The notes: generated by a model not told the origin, from the letters alone. A stretch of 64,000 bases of DNA from an uncultured Methylobacillus sp. (GCA_903824575.1 CAIJXJ010000022.1:1-64000); one strand, 5' to 3'; shown: positions 1 to 9,436, counted from the first letter of the stretch. Translations and numbers: made by a program.

Positions 1-36
1 CAGCGCGCATACCAGCATCGCTGCAAAAATCTTCAT
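1..36 (-). CDS. N-terminus of an exported protein, cut by the window edge
   Basis: Twelve codons read from an ATG at 36 toward the left edge and give MKIFAAMLVCAL, the basic then hydrophobic opening of a signal peptide. A strong GAGGAG ribosome-binding site lies at 44-49, 7 bases before the ATG. The gene sits just downstream of yajQ on the same strand. Nothing more can be said about the product, because the mature protein is outside the window. Confidence 0.55.
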   Translation of the reverse strand, partial: MKIFAAMLVCAL

Positions 37-65
37 CTTCAATCTCCTCGCTCAACCATGAAAGC

Positions 66-560
66 TCACTCCCGGAAATTGCCGTACTTCAGGGGGAAGT
101 CGGTGACCGACTTCTTCACATGCGCAATCGCATCCTGCAGCAAGTCACGCTTGGCGCCGGTGACCCGCACGGTATCGCCCTGGATGCTGGCCTGCACCTT
201 GAGGCCGGAATCCTTGATCAGCTTCACCAGACGCTTGGCAAGCTCAGAATCGATGCCGTCGCGGATCTTCATTTCCTGTTTGAGCTTGTTACCCGATACC
301 TTCTGAGCATCCTGCTGATCCAGGCGCTTGCTGCTGTCCGGCTCCTTTTTTTCCAGTGCAGGAAACAGGATGTCCTTGATCTGGTCGAGTTGAAAATCAG
401 AGTCTCCGTACAACGTAATCAACTTGTCTTTTTCGTTGAGATCGACGCGCGCCGAGGTGCCTTTGAAATCGTAGCGGTTATTGATCTGGCGTGAGGCAAC
501 ATCAATCGCGTTCTTGAGCGCATCCATATCGGCGGCGGAAGTGATATCAAATGACGGCAT
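66..560 (-). CDS. yajQ: YajQ-family nucleotide-binding protein
   Basis: The product is a cytoplasmic protein of 164 residues in the YajQ (DUF520) family, which has two RNP-like folds. Some family members bind cyclic di-GMP or nucleotides; a role here is inferred from the family only. Family features visible are the start MPSFDITS, the segment NNRYDFKGT and the C-terminal FPLKYGNFR. An upstream start at 587 is possible but the ATG at 560 has an AGGAGT site directly before it and matches the usual family start. The next gene upstream is ppnP on the same strand, about 100 bases away. Confidence 0.93.
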   Translation of the reverse strand: MPSFDITSAADMDALKNAIDVASRQINNRYDFKGTSARVDLNEKDKLITLYGDSDFQLDQIKDILFPALEKKEPDSSKRLDQQDAQKVSGNKLKQEMKIRDGIDSELAKRLVKLIKDSGLKVQASIQGDTVRVTGAKRDLLQDAIAHVKKSVTDFPLKYGNFRE

Positions 561-663
561 GACAACTCCTATAATCCAATCAACCACGGATAAAGGCAGA
601 TGAACGCCGATACTTTCAGGGTACCGAAAAATTTCATCTGCACTTCACCGCGACTAAACCCAT

Positions 664-975
664 TTATTCAAAGTGGCAGACGTAATCCAGAAGCTCTGTG
701 GTTTCAATCTCGAAGCTGGAGTTTCCTGGCACCGAAAATTTGTCACCCGCCTGGTAACTGTGCCAGGTTTCCTCACCGGAGAGGCGCACCTTGCAGGCAC
801 CGGAATTGATTTCCATCAATTCCGGAGAGACGGTATTGAAGGTGAGCAGTCCCGGAAAAATAACACCGATGCTGCTGCGTGTTCCATTGGGCATCAGTAT
901 GGTATGACTGACACATTTTCCATCGAAATAGACATTGGCCTTTTTCTTGACGCTGACATGATCGAACTGAGCCAT
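664..975 (-). CDS. ppnP: Pyrimidine/purine nucleoside phosphorylase PpnP (DUF1255 cupin)
   Basis: This small cupin of about 103 residues matches E. coli YaiE/PpnP, which phosphorolyses a broad set of nucleosides to the free base and ribose-1-phosphate. Similarity is clear in the middle ([14 protein letters not shown] and VPGNSSFEI) and at the end (DYVCHFE, against SYLCRYL in E. coli). The reading frame opens at 987, but [19 protein letters not shown] from 975 aligns better with the family start. It follows leuB on the same strand after about 90 bases and has no obvious functional link to it. Confidence 0.85.
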   Translation of the reverse strand: MAQFDHVSVKKKANVYFDGKCVSHTILMPNGTRSSIGVIFPGLLTFNTVSPELMEINSGACKVRLSGEETWHSYQAGDKFSVPGNSSFEIETTELLDYVCHFE

Positions 976-1066
976 GATGATTTCCAAGCAGTTTTAAAGC
1001 TTGGATTATCACAGAAAACGGGGCTCCCCGCCAACGAGAGACCCCCTTAAGCACAGAAAAACAGGC

Positions 1067-2131
1067 TTACATCGCGGCAACCACCTGATCACCCATTTCC
1101 GAACAGGTCAGCTTCTTCGTTCCTGGCTCGTAAATATCGGCCGTCCGGTAGCCGCTGGCGAGCACCTTTTTTACCGCATTTTCGATGCGACCAGCAGCTG
1201 CCTCAAGGCCAAAGGAGTAACGCAACATCATGGCGGCAGACATGATGGTTGCCAGCGGATTGGCCAGGTTCTTGCCGGCGATGTCTGGTGCCGAACCGTG
1301 TGAGGGTTCGTACAGACCCTTCTTGGTCTCATTCAACGAGGCCGATGCGAGCATGCCGATAGAACCGGTGAGCATGGAAGCTTCGTCGGACAGGATGTCA
1401 CCGAAGATATTACCGGTGACGATGACATCGAACTGTTTTGGATTGCGGATCAGTTGCATCGCGGCATTATCCACATACATGTGAGACAACTCCACTTCCG
1501 GGTACTCGCGTCCCACATCAATGACAATTTCCTTCCAAAATTCGGTCGTTTCCAGCACATTGGCCTTGTCGACGGAACACAGTTTCTTACCGCGTTTCAT
1601 GGCGATGCCGAACGCGACATGAGCAATGCGACGTACCTCGGATTCGCTGTAAATCATGGTATTGAAACCTTCACGCTCACCCTTGTCATTGACCCTCATG
1701 CCTCGCGGCTGACCAAAATAAACGTCCCCGGTGAGTTCGCGCACGATCATGATGTCGAGGCCAGCGACCACCTCTGGCTTCAGGGTCGATGCGTTGGCCA
1801 ATTCGGGAAACAGCACGGCCGGACGAAGATTGGCGAACAAGCCAAGATCCTTGCGAATTGCAAGCAACCCGCGCTCCGGACGTAGCGGCCGATCCAGTTG
1901 ATCATATTGCGGCCCGCCGACGGCACCCAACAGCACGGCATCTGCCTCATGGCAAATCTTCTGCGTAAATTCCGGATAGGGCGATCCATAGGCGTCATAC
2001 GCCTGGCCACCCAGCGGGGCTTCAATAAACTCCATGGCAAGACCCTCGTCGCGCAACACCTTCAGTACGCGCAAGGCCTGTTCGACGATTTCCGGACCGA
2101 TGCCGTCACCGGCTAAGACTGCAATTTTCAT
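1067..2131 (-). CDS. leuB: 3-Isopropylmalate dehydrogenase
   Basis: LeuB oxidises and decarboxylates 3-isopropylmalate with NAD+, the third specific step of leucine synthesis in the cytoplasm. It is 354 residues, the usual length. Substrate and metal ligands expected of the family are present: R93, R103, R131, Y138, K189, D221, D245 and D249 by my count, with the signature [10 protein letters not shown] at 241-250 and [10 protein letters not shown] near 274. It is the last gene of leuC-leuD-leuB. The same enzyme also takes 3-methylmalate in the citramalate route, relevant because a citramalate synthase gene lies about 3 kb away. Confidence 0.97.
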   Translation of the reverse strand: MKIAVLAGDGIGPEIVEQALRVLKVLRDEGLAMEFIEAPLGGQAYDAYGSPYPEFTQKICHEADAVLLGAVGGPQYDQLDRPLRPERGLLAIRKDLGLFANLRPAVLFPELANASTLKPEVVAGLDIMIVRELTGDVYFGQPRGMRVNDKGEREGFNTMIYSESEVRRIAHVAFGIAMKRGKKLCSVDKANVLETTEFWKEIVIDVGREYPEVELSHMYVDNAAMQLIRNPKQFDVIVTGNIFGDILSDEASMLTGSIGMLASASLNETKKGLYEPSHGSAPDIAGKNLANPLATIMSAAMMLRYSFGLEAAAGRIENAVKKVLASGYRTADIYEPGTKKLTCSEMGDQVVAAM

Positions 2132-2141
2132 GATAATTCCT

Positions 2142-2227
2142 CAAAGACAGGGACTAGAGACAAGGAACTGGGGGCAGAGCCTGCGGGTGGTGCTTCCTAG
2201 CCCCCAGTCCCTAGCCCCCTGGTCCCT
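2142..2227. repeat. Dyad with repeated GGGACTAG-like words between leuD and leuB
   Basis: The 96-bp leuD-leuB gap holds an inverted repeat, ACTGGGGGC at 2167-2175 and GCCCCCAGT at 2200-2208. Several variants of AGGGACTAG and CTAGTCCCT surround it. This kind of sequence is usually a dispersed intergenic repeat. It is not followed by a T-run in the leu direction, so I do not call it a terminator. Confidence 0.5.
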
Positions 2228-2866
2228 TTAGTTAAACAACCACGGCTGGGCCGCTTTATGCTTTGTTTCAAAGGCACGGATCTCGTCCGCGTGTTGCAAG
2301 GTAAGACCGATTTCATCCAGACCATTGATCAGGCAATGCTTGCGGTGGGGCGTAATATCGAAACCGAAGGTCTCGCCGGATGGCAATGTCACGCGCTGGG
2401 TTTCCAGATCCACGGCGATTTTGTAGCCAACGCTGGCCTCACAGGCACTGAACAGCTTATCGACCACGGCCGTGTCGGCGACGATCGGCAGGATGCCATT
2501 TTTGTAACAGTTATTGAAAAAAATGTCGGCAAAAGACGGGGCGATGATCACCCTGAAACCGTAGTCTTCGATCGCCCAAGGCGCATGCTCGCGGCTGGAA
2601 CCGCAGCCGAAATTATCGCGCGCAAGCAAAATCTGCGCACCCTGATAGCGCACATGGTTGAGCACGAAATCCTGGTTGAGCGGACGTCTACTGCACTCCA
2701 TGCCAGGCTCACCATGATCGGTGTAGCGCCATTCGTCAAACAGATAAGGCCCGAAACCGGAGCGCTTGATCGACTTCAAAAACTGCTTGGGGATGATGGC
2801 GTCGGTATCCACATTGGCACGATCCAGTGGACACACCAGCGCGTTTATTTCCTTGAATGCTTTCAT
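2228..2866 (-). CDS. leuD: 3-Isopropylmalate dehydratase small subunit
   Basis: LeuD is the swivel-domain subunit that pairs with LeuC to isomerise 2-isopropylmalate to 3-isopropylmalate. It has 212 residues, the usual length. The family signatures are the start [19 protein letters not shown], the phosphate loop [11 protein letters not shown] and [11 protein letters not shown]. The start codon lies 9 bases after the leuC stop, so the two subunits are made from one message. In other bacteria this complex also isomerises citramalate. Confidence 0.97.
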   Translation of the reverse strand: MKAFKEINALVCPLDRANVDTDAIIPKQFLKSIKRSGFGPYLFDEWRYTDHGEPGMECSRRPLNQDFVLNHVRYQGAQILLARDNFGCGSSREHAPWAIEDYGFRVIIAPSFADIFFNNCYKNGILPIVADTAVVDKLFSACEASVGYKIAVDLETQRVTLPSGETFGFDITPHRKHCLINGLDEIGLTLQHADEIRAFETKHKAAQPWLFN

Positions 2867-2875
2867 GGGTCCTCC

Positions 2876-4285
2876 TCAGATCTGGTTACGGATATCGACG
2901 AAATGGCCGGCAATCGCGGCGGCGGCGGCCATTTCCGGACTGACCAGATGGGTGCGTCCGCCCGGCCCCTGGCGGCCCTCGAAATTGCGGTTCGAAGTCG
3001 AGGCGCAACGTTCTGCCGGCACCAGCCGGTCGGCGTTCATGGCAAGACACATGGAACATCCCGGCTCGCGCCACTCAAACCCGGCATTGATGAAGATCTT
3101 GTCCAAGCCTTCTTCTTCCGCTTGGCGCTTGACGATGCCGGAACCAGGCACAATCAGCACCTGCTTGACACTGGCAGCCTTCTTTTGCCCCTTTACCATG
3201 CTGGCGGCAGCGCGCAAGTCTTCGATGCGCGAATTGGTGCAGGAGCCGATGAACACCTTGTCAAGATAGATTTCCTCGATCGGGGTATTGGCGGTCAACC
3301 CCATGTATAGCAAGGCACGCTCGATGCCGGTACGCTTGACTGGATCCGTCTCGGCTGCCGGGTCTGGAACTCGGCCGCCGATCGGCAAAACCTGCTCAGG
3401 GGATGTTCCCCAAGTCACCTGCGGGGCGAGATCTTCCGCACGCAGTTCAATGACACTATCGAATACAGCATCTTCATCCGAATGCAAGGTGTTCCAGTAA
3501 GCCACGGCCTTATCCCAGTCCGCACCCTTGGGGGCATGCAGGCGCCCCTTCAAATAGGCAGTGGTCTTGTCGTCGGCCGCGATCAGGCCGGCACGAGCAC
3601 CAGCTTCGATCGCCATGTTGCAGATCGTCATGCGGCCTTCCATCGACAGATTGCGGATCACGGAACCCGCGAACTCGATGGCATAACCATTGCCACCGGC
3701 AGTGCCTATCCTGCCGATAACGGCAAGGGCGACATCCTTGGCGGTCACGCCACGGCCCAATTGGCCATCGATGTTGACCAGCATGCGAAGGGACTTCTTG
3801 GCGATCAGGGTCTGAGTGGCCAGCACGTGTTCCACCTCGGACGTCCCGATGCCGTGGGCGAGCGCCCCGAATGCACCGTGCGTCGAGGTATGGCTGTCGC
3901 CACAAACCACCGTCATGCCCGGCAAGGTCGTACCGTTTTCCGGCCCGATGACGTGGATGATGCCCTGGTTTTCATGCTTGAACGGGAAATAAACCAATGC
4001 ACCGAAATCCTTGATGTTCTGATCCAAAGTTTCCACCTGCAGACGCGAGATCGGGTCGAGGATGCCGCGTTCCCAGTGATCGGTCGGGGTGTTGTGGTCC
4101 GGATTCGCTACGATGGAGGTGCTGCGCCATGGCTTGCGGCCTGACAAACGCAGGCCCTCGAAGGCCTGAGGACTGGTCACCTCATGAACCAGATGCCGAT
4201 CGATATAGATCAGACAGGTACCGTCCTCATCCTCATGGACCACATGCGACTCCCACAACTTGTCATAAAGCGTTTTTCCAGCCAT
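2876..4285 (-). CDS. leuC: 3-Isopropylmalate dehydratase large subunit
   Basis: LeuC is the aconitase-type subunit that carries the catalytic [4Fe-4S] cluster. The three cluster cysteines are visible in FIGSCTNSR and PGCSMC. The protein has 469 residues when started at 4285, where [11 protein letters not shown] matches the family and an AGGAGT site precedes the ATG; the open frame runs up to 4303. It is the first gene of leuCDB. A promoter candidate lies at 4335-4363, back to back with the divergent XRE-type regulator, which is a natural place for control but no binding site is proven. Confidence 0.97.
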   Translation of the reverse strand: MAGKTLYDKLWESHVVHEDEDGTCLIYIDRHLVHEVTSPQAFEGLRLSGRKPWRSTSIVANPDHNTPTDHWERGILDPISRLQVETLDQNIKDFGALVYFPFKHENQGIIHVIGPENGTTLPGMTVVCGDSHTSTHGAFGALAHGIGTSEVEHVLATQTLIAKKSLRMLVNIDGQLGRGVTAKDVALAVIGRIGTAGGNGYAIEFAGSVIRNLSMEGRMTICNMAIEAGARAGLIAADDKTTAYLKGRLHAPKGADWDKAVAYWNTLHSDEDAVFDSVIELRAEDLAPQVTWGTSPEQVLPIGGRVPDPAAETDPVKRTGIERALLYMGLTANTPIEEIYLDKVFIGSCTNSRIEDLRAAASMVKGQKKAASVKQVLIVPGSGIVKRQAEEEGLDKIFINAGFEWREPGCSMCLAMNADRLVPAERCASTSNRNFEGRQGPGGRTHLVSPEMAAAAAIAGHFVDIRNQI

Positions 4286-4334
4286 GGCAACTCCTAGAAT
4301 CAATATTCAACTACCAAAAATTCACTCGATAGGC

Positions 4335-4363
4335 ATCATAACGATGAATCGATACCGGAACAA
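4335..4363 (-). promoter_or_regulatory. Candidate sigma-70 promoter for leuCDB
   Basis: On the minus strand a TTGTTC box (4358-4363) and a TATGAT box (4335-4340) are separated by exactly 17 bases. Transcription would start near 4328, about 40 bases before the leuC ATG. The -35 box is weak. A TATACT at 4374-4379 on the plus strand may be the -10 box of the divergent regulator. Confidence 0.35.
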
Positions 4364-4411
4364 TAATAGTGTTTATACTAGTACCAATATTAACAGGCTG
4401 GCGGGAAACTC

Positions 4412-5233
4412 ATGGACACGGGCAAACAGGAACTAGCTGAATTTCTACAAACGCTGCGTCACCGCAGCCCCCCGGCAGCCTTCGGATTTCCAGCAGGAAG
4501 CCGGCGCCGCACCCCGGGGCTGAGGCGTGAAGAAGTGGCGCAACTCGCCAATATCAGCTCCACCTGGTATACCTGGATCGAGCAGGGGCGCGAAGTCAAC
4601 ATCTCTGCCGACGCGCTCGACCGCATCGCACAAGCCTTGAAGTTATCGCGCTCGGAACGGGTCTACCTGTTTGAAATCGCAGGACGACGCGATCCGCGCA
4701 GCGCGGACCTGGAAGAAGATAGCGCTCCCGATGCGTTGCTAGACATGATCAAGAACATCAAGATTCCAGCCTATCTAATGGGGCGTTATTGGGATCTGCT
4801 GGCGTGGAACCCCGCAGCCACCCGACTATTCAGCGGATGGTTAGACCAAACAAAACCAGCGAATCACCCCCCACCCAATCTGTTGCGCTATGTGTTTCAG
4901 TCCCAGGCAGCCCGGCTATTCGTCGTCAACTGGGAGAACCGGGCGCGACGTCTGGTGGCGGAATTCCGCGCCGATTGTCGCAGCCGACTGGAGGAACCGG
5001 CATTGCAACTGCTGATCACAGAATTGTCTCAAACCAGCCAGGAGTTCGACAGCTTCTGGAAGCAGCATGACGTACTGGAACGCCAAGGCGGGCGGCGCGA
5101 ATTCAACCACCCGGCGCAGGGACTGATCTGCTTTCAGCAAGTCACCCTGCGCCCGCTGGATCAGGAACAGCTCAAGTTGGTGGTGTTGACGCCGATTCAC
5201 CAAGCTTTGACTAAAGCACTGGCGAACAATTAA
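4412..5233 (+). CDS. XRE-type regulator with MmyB-like ligand-binding domain
   Basis: The product (273 residues) has an N-terminal helix-turn-helix of the Cro/C1 type at about residues 10-80, including RTPGLRREEVAQLANIS and WYTWIEQGR. The C-terminal region (about 100-265), with PAYLMGRYWDLLAWN and a later RLVAEFRADC, matches the PAS-like domain of MmyB-family regulators, which in known members binds fatty-acid-like ligands. It is divergent from leuC with about 126 bases between starts, so it could regulate leuCDB, itself, or both. The ligand and targets are unknown. Confidence 0.85.
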   Translation: MDTGKQELAEFLQTLRHRSPPAAFGFPAGSRRRTPGLRREEVAQLANISSTWYTWIEQGREVNISADALDRIAQALKLSRSERVYLFEIAGRRDPRSADLEEDSAPDALLDMIKNIKIPAYLMGRYWDLLAWNPAATRLFSGWLDQTKPANHPPPNLLRYVFQSQAARLFVVNWENRARRLVAEFRADCRSRLEEPALQLLITELSQTSQEFDSFWKQHDVLERQGGRREFNHPAQGLICFQQVTLRPLDQEQLKLVVLTPIHQALTKALANN

Positions 5234-5284
5234 GCCGGCCTAATCAGGAACAATCAAGTTGGACACATTTGTTATTAGAGGACT

Positions 5285-5408
5285 TCGATCCGTTCGTTGA
5301 ACACCAATGCTTCCGTTCAGCGCCACCTGATGCCTATCGTGGTTTCAGGAACTCTTCAAGCAGCATTTCGCCAGGAGTAACTGGCGGAAGTTTATATATT
5401 TTGCTCAT
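5285..5408 (-). pseudogene. Decayed higA-type antitoxin gene start
   Basis: An ATG at 5408, with GGAG upstream, opens MSKIYKLPPVTPGEMLLEEF and ends at a stop (5334-5336) after 24 codons. The peptide matches the conserved opening of HigA antitoxins of the (L)PPVTPGE(I/M)LLEEFL type. After the stop, the sequence continues to look like the HTH region in a shifted frame (for example VALNGSIGV). The rest of the gene and any toxin gene are missing. It lies about 30 bases after the cimA stop. Confidence 0.6.
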
Positions 5409-5437
5409 TCCTGACTCCATTAATGCGCTAACGTTCG

Positions 5438-7021
5438 TTAGTTTAGGGTCGTTGCCCGTTCCTGATCCCGCATCAGCTTATATTCGATGGCGTCGATCAG
5501 GGCGCGCCAGGAGGCATCGATGATGTCGGTCGAAACGCCTATCGTGGTCCAGTTCCCGAACTGGTCCGCCGACTCGATCAATACCCGCACACGGGCAGCA
5601 GAGGCCTTGTCCGAGTCCAGCACGCGCACCTTGTAGTCCGTCAGCTTTACTTCCCTGATTGCAGGGTAAAAGCGCTCAAGCGCACGACGCATGGCCTTAT
5701 CCAGCGCGTTAACCGGGCCATCGCCATCTGCCGAGGTATTTTCTTCCTGGCCATTTACCGCGATCCTGATGGTGGCGGAAGAATTGATGCCATTTTTAGC
5801 TGGCTCATGAATGACGACCGTATATTCCTTCAATTCGAAAAAAGGTTGGTAACGGCCGAGCAACTTGTACAACAATAATTCGAAAGAGCTTTCTGCGCTC
5901 TCGAACTGATAGCCTTCATGCTCCAGGACTTTCAAGTGTTCGAGTACACGCTTGGTGTCTGGAGAATCCTTGTTAAGTGTGGCATCCACCGCATGGATCT
6001 TGGCCAACAACGCGCTGCGGCCGGCCACCTCCGACACCAGAATGTGGCGTACATTGCCGACCTGAGCAGGGTCGATGTGTTCATAGGAAATCGGGTTCTT
6101 AGCAACGGCGTCGATATGCATGCCGCCCTTATGCGAGAACGCATCATTGCCGACAAACGGCGCCTTGTCGCCAAGAGTAACATTGGCGACTTCGCTGACG
6201 AAACGGGCCACCGAGGTTAAATGCTTCAAATTGTCGGAAGGAATACCTGTCAGGCCAAGCTTGAGTTGCAGACTGGGAATGATGGAGCAAAGATTCGCAT
6301 TGCCGCAACGCTCACCGATGCCGTTGATGGTGCCCTGCACCTGCACGGCGCCAGCTTGCACTGCAGCAATGGAATTGGCCACGGCCATTTCAGAATCGTT
6401 ATGACAATGTATGCCAATCTGGGTAGTGAAGCGCCTGATCACGAGTTGCGTAATGGCATAGATATCACTGGGAAAGGTCCCGCCATTGGTATCACACAGG
6501 CAAAGTGTATCGGCACCGGCATTAGCGGCCGCAGCCAAGGTCTCTATGGCGTAATCCGGATTGGCGCGGTAGCCATCGAAGAAATGCTCGGCATCGAACA
6601 CAACCTCGCGGCCGCGGCTCTTCAGATAAGCCACGGTGGAGGAAATCATGCGCAAATTCTCGTCCAGCCTGGTACGCAGGATGTCAGTGACCTGATAATC
6701 CCAACTTTTGCCGAAGATGGCGACGGCAGGGGTATTGGCGGCCAGTAGCGATTGCAGATTCTGGTCAGCCTCGACGGCAATGCCAACCTTGCGCGTGCTT
6801 CCAAAGGCGATGATCTTGGCGTTCTTGAGTTTGAGCGCGCCGACTCGAGCAAAAAATTCCAGGTCCTTTGGATTCGACCCTGGATTACCCGCTTCGATAT
6901 AGCCTATGCCAAGCTCGTCCAAACGTTCGACAATCTTGAGCTTATCTTCCACCGAAAAAGAAACGCCCTGCGCCTGCGCACCATCGCGCAAGGTAGAGTC
7001 GTAGACCACAAAGCTGGACAC
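5438..7021 (-). CDS. cimA: (R)-Citramalate synthase, LeuA-like
   Basis: The enzyme condenses pyruvate with acetyl-CoA to citramalate, which LeuCD and LeuB can turn into 2-oxobutyrate for isoleucine. The N-terminal HMGL-like TIM barrel shows YDSTLRDGAQAQG, CDTNGG and HCHNDSEMAVANS. The C-terminal LeuA dimerisation domain spans about residues 390-520. The family is the second LeuA-like branch (TIGR00977 type) rather than true LeuA, judged from FSVEDK and AGNPGSNPKD. A GTG start at 7021 lies 4 bases after the argG stop, with GGAAGAAA inside argG as its ribosome-binding site; the frame is open to 7057. Translation is probably coupled to argG. Length from this start is 527 residues. Confidence 0.9.
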   Translation of the reverse strand: MSSFVVYDSTLRDGAQAQGVSFSVEDKLKIVERLDELGIGYIEAGNPGSNPKDLEFFARVGALKLKNAKIIAFGSTRKVGIAVEADQNLQSLLAANTPAVAIFGKSWDYQVTDILRTRLDENLRMISSTVAYLKSRGREVVFDAEHFFDGYRANPDYAIETLAAAANAGADTLCLCDTNGGTFPSDIYAITQLVIRRFTTQIGIHCHNDSEMAVANSIAAVQAGAVQVQGTINGIGERCGNANLCSIIPSLQLKLGLTGIPSDNLKHLTSVARFVSEVANVTLGDKAPFVGNDAFSHKGGMHIDAVAKNPISYEHIDPAQVGNVRHILVSEVAGRSALLAKIHAVDATLNKDSPDTKRVLEHLKVLEHEGYQFESAESSFELLLYKLLGRYQPFFELKEYTVVIHEPAKNGINSSATIRIAVNGQEENTSADGDGPVNALDKAMRRALERFYPAIREVKLTDYKVRVLDSDKASAARVRVLIESADQFGNWTTIGVSTDIIDASWRALIDAIEYKLMRDQERATTLN

Positions 7022-7025
7022 CAGA

Positions 7026-8249
7026 TTATTTCTTCCGGTTACGCAGATTGGCGGCAATGCGCATACGTAAGGCGTTCAACTTGATGAAGCCGCCGGCGTC
7101 CTTCTGGTCATAGGCCCCGGCATCATCCTCGAAGGTAGCGATGCTGGAATCAAACAAAGAATCGGTAGCGCTGTCGCGGCCGACCACGATGACATTGCCC
7201 TTGTAAAGTTTGACGCGCACGAAGCCATTGACGTGGCTCTGCGTATGATCAATCAAAGTCTGCAAGGCGACCCGCTCCGGACTCCACCAGTAACCGTTAT
7301 AGATCAGACTGGCATAGCGCGGCATCAAGTCGTCCTTCAGATGCGCCACTTCGCGATCCAGCGTCAACGATTCGATGGCGCGATGACCCTTTAGCATGAT
7401 GGTGCCACCCGGGGTTTCATAACAACCACGGGACTTCATACCAACGTAGCGATTCTCCACCAAATCCAATCGACCGATGCCATGCTTGCCGCCCAGACGA
7501 TTCAACTCGGCCAGCAGTTCATGCGGTGCCAGTTTCTTGCCATTCAAGGCCACCGGGTCGCCGTGCACATATTCGATGTCCAGATATTCGGCCGCATCCG
7601 GTGCATTTTCCGGGCTGACCGTCCAACGCCACATGGATTCCTCGGCTTCCATCGCCGGATCTTCCAAGTGACGGCCTTCGAAGGAGATATGCAGCAGGTT
7701 GGCATCCATGGAGTACGGGGAACCACCCTGCTTGTGCTTCATGTCCACCGGAATACCATGCTTTTCGGCGTAAGCCATCAGCTTCTCCCGCGACAACAAA
7801 TCCCACTCTCGCCACGGCGCGATCACCTTGATATTGGGGTTGAGTGCATAGGCACCCAGCTCAAAACGCACCTGATCATTGCCCTTACCGGTGGCACCAT
7901 GAGAAATCGCATCGGCATTAGTCTCGCGCGCAATCTCGATCAGACGCTTGGCAATCAGCGGACGGGCGATGGAGGTGCCAAGCAGATATTCGCCTTCATA
8001 AACGGTGTTGGCGCGAAACATCGGGAACACGAAATCACGCACGAATTCCTCGCGCAAGTCATCGATGTAAATTTCCTTGATACCAAACTTCTTGGCCTTC
8101 TCGCGCGCAGGTTCCAGTTCTTCGCCCTGGCCGACATCGGCGGTAAAAGTCACCACCTCGCAACTGTATTCGTCCTGCAACCACTTGAGGATGACCGAGG
8201 TATCCAAGCCGCCCGAGTAAGCCAACACTACTTTTTTGATATCGCTCAT
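7026..8249 (-). CDS. argG: Argininosuccinate synthase
   Basis: ArgG joins citrulline and aspartate with ATP to give argininosuccinate. The 407 residues are the normal length for the short bacterial type. Visible motifs are the ATP loop [10 protein letters not shown] near residues 10-19, [15 protein letters not shown] and [17 protein letters not shown]. It is downstream of argF in the same direction, with about 250 bases of repeat and relic sequence between them, and is followed at once by cimA. Confidence 0.97.
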   Translation of the reverse strand: MSDIKKVVLAYSGGLDTSVILKWLQDEYSCEVVTFTADVGQGEELEPAREKAKKFGIKEIYIDDLREEFVRDFVFPMFRANTVYEGEYLLGTSIARPLIAKRLIEIARETNADAISHGATGKGNDQVRFELGAYALNPNIKVIAPWREWDLLSREKLMAYAEKHGIPVDMKHKQGGSPYSMDANLLHISFEGRHLEDPAMEAEESMWRWTVSPENAPDAAEYLDIEYVHGDPVALNGKKLAPHELLAELNRLGGKHGIGRLDLVENRYVGMKSRGCYETPGGTIMLKGHRAIESLTLDREVAHLKDDLMPRYASLIYNGYWWSPERVALQTLIDHTQSHVNGFVRVKLYKGNVIVVGRDSATDSLFDSSIATFEDDAGAYDQKDAGGFIKLNALRMRIAANLRNRKK

Positions 8250-8270
8250 AATTTCAAAACATCCAAATCT

Positions 8271-8341
8271 TAGGGTGGATCAGGCTGCAAGCCACCAGTT
8301 TTTCGATGATGGGTTACGCCGTGAACAGCTAACCCACCCTA
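8271..8341. repeat. Imperfect palindromic intergenic element
   Basis: The 71-bp element has inverted ends TAGGGTGG (8271-8278) and CCACCCTA (8334-8341) and an inner pair GGGTTA (8311-8316) / TAACCC (8330-8335). It lies between argG and the argF relic. Elements with GTAGGGTGGGTTA ends are common dispersed repeats in proteobacteria; membership is inferred from appearance only. Confidence 0.5.
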
Positions 8342-8363
8342 CACAGACTGTACGCCATCTTTG

Positions 8364-8426
8364 CTACTTCTCTGCACGCCCCAACAATAAGTATTCCATC
8401 AGAGCCTTTTGGGTGTGCCTGCGGTT
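8364..8426 (-). pseudogene. Relic of a second argF 3' end
   Basis: On the minus strand codons 8426 to 8364 read NRRHTQKALMEYLLLGRAEK and a stop. The tail of the intact argF just upstream reads NRLHTQKALMEYLLLGKVDLK. The two DNA copies differ at many third positions, so this is not a recent duplication. Directly before the NR codons the frame is closed by a TAA, so only about 20 codons survive. It is a remnant of a homologous, diverged argF or an old duplication. Confidence 0.7.
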
Positions 8427-8502
8427 TTAGCTACGGCCGCCGCTTCGCGGCTTAACACCAGCTTCGCCGGGTTAGCCTGCGCTGAAATCGCCTGCCCGTG
8501 CC

Positions 8503-9426
8503 CTATTTTAGATCGACCTTACCAAGCAACAAATACTCCATCAGTGCCTTCTGTGTATGCAGGCGATTTTCTGCCTCATCCCAGACTACGCTTTGCGGAC
8601 CGTCGATAACCTCAGCTGCGACTTCTTCGCCGCGGTGTGCCGGCAGGCAGTGCATGAACACGGCGTCCGTGGCAGCCACTTTCATCATGTCGGCATCGAC
8701 CTGCCAGTCAGCGAAGTCAATCATGCGTTCCTCGTTTTCGGCCTCGAAGCCCATTGAGGTCCACACGTCTGTAGTCACGAGGTCCGCACCGCGCGCGGCT
8801 TCCATTGGGTCGGAGAATTCTTCGTAATGGGCGTGACCGTAGAGCCCGGCACGCTCCAATTCAACCTGATAACCTGGGGGAGTTGATACATGCACATTAA
8901 AATCCAGCACTTCCGCCGCCTGCAACCAGGTGTTGCAGACGTTATTGGAGTCACCAATCCACGCCACAGTCTTACCCTGAATCGGACCTCTATGCTCAAT
9001 GTAGGTATAGATGTCGGCCAGAATCTGGCACGGATGGTATTCATTGGTCAGTCCGTTGACCACCGGTACGCGTGAGTTTGCTGCAAAGCGCTCGATGATC
9101 TCCTGCTCGAAGGTACGGATCATGACGATGTCAGACATGCGCGAAATCACTTGTGCCGCGTCTTCCACCGGTTCACCACGGCCTAGTTGCGAATCACGCG
9201 TATTGAGGTAAATCGCCGAGCCACCAAGCTGCTGCATGCCAGCCTCAAACGACAAGCGTGTACGGGTACTGGCCTTCTCGAAGATCATCACCAGCGTACG
9301 GTCGGTCAGCGGCCAGTACTGCTGGTAGGACTTGAACTGTTGCTTGATCCAGCGCGTACGCTCGAACAGGTAATCCAGTTCCTCACGGTTCAAATCCTTG
9401 AATTGCAAAAAGTGTTTAATTGCCAT
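8503..9426 (-). CDS. argF: Ornithine carbamoyltransferase
   Basis: ArgF makes citrulline from ornithine and carbamoyl phosphate. All active-site motifs are present: the carbamoyl-phosphate loop STRTR at 53-57, HPCQ at 131-134, and the ornithine-side MHCLPAHRG toward the end. Length is 307 residues, as expected. It starts 10 bases after the argD stop and so shares its message. Downstream lies a short relic of a second argF tail. Confidence 0.97.
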   Translation of the reverse strand: MAIKHFLQFKDLNREELDYLFERTRWIKQQFKSYQQYWPLTDRTLVMIFEKASTRTRLSFEAGMQQLGGSAIYLNTRDSQLGRGEPVEDAAQVISRMSDIVMIRTFEQEIIERFAANSRVPVVNGLTNEYHPCQILADIYTYIEHRGPIQGKTVAWIGDSNNVCNTWLQAAEVLDFNVHVSTPPGYQVELERAGLYGHAHYEEFSDPMEAARGADLVTTDVWTSMGFEAENEERMIDFADWQVDADMMKVAATDAVFMHCLPAHRGEEVAAEVIDGPQSVVWDEAENRLHTQKALMEYLLLGKVDLK

Positions 9427-9436
9427 GATATTATGA

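Noticed and set aside
588-663. GGCAGATGAACGCCGAT-like word after ppnP
   Set aside because: It resembles a common short repeat (GTTCATCTGC), but only one copy is in this window, so I could not call it.
2258-3310. Open frame of 350 codons opposite leuD and leuC
   Set aside because: Antisense shadow of two well-supported genes, with no domain match.
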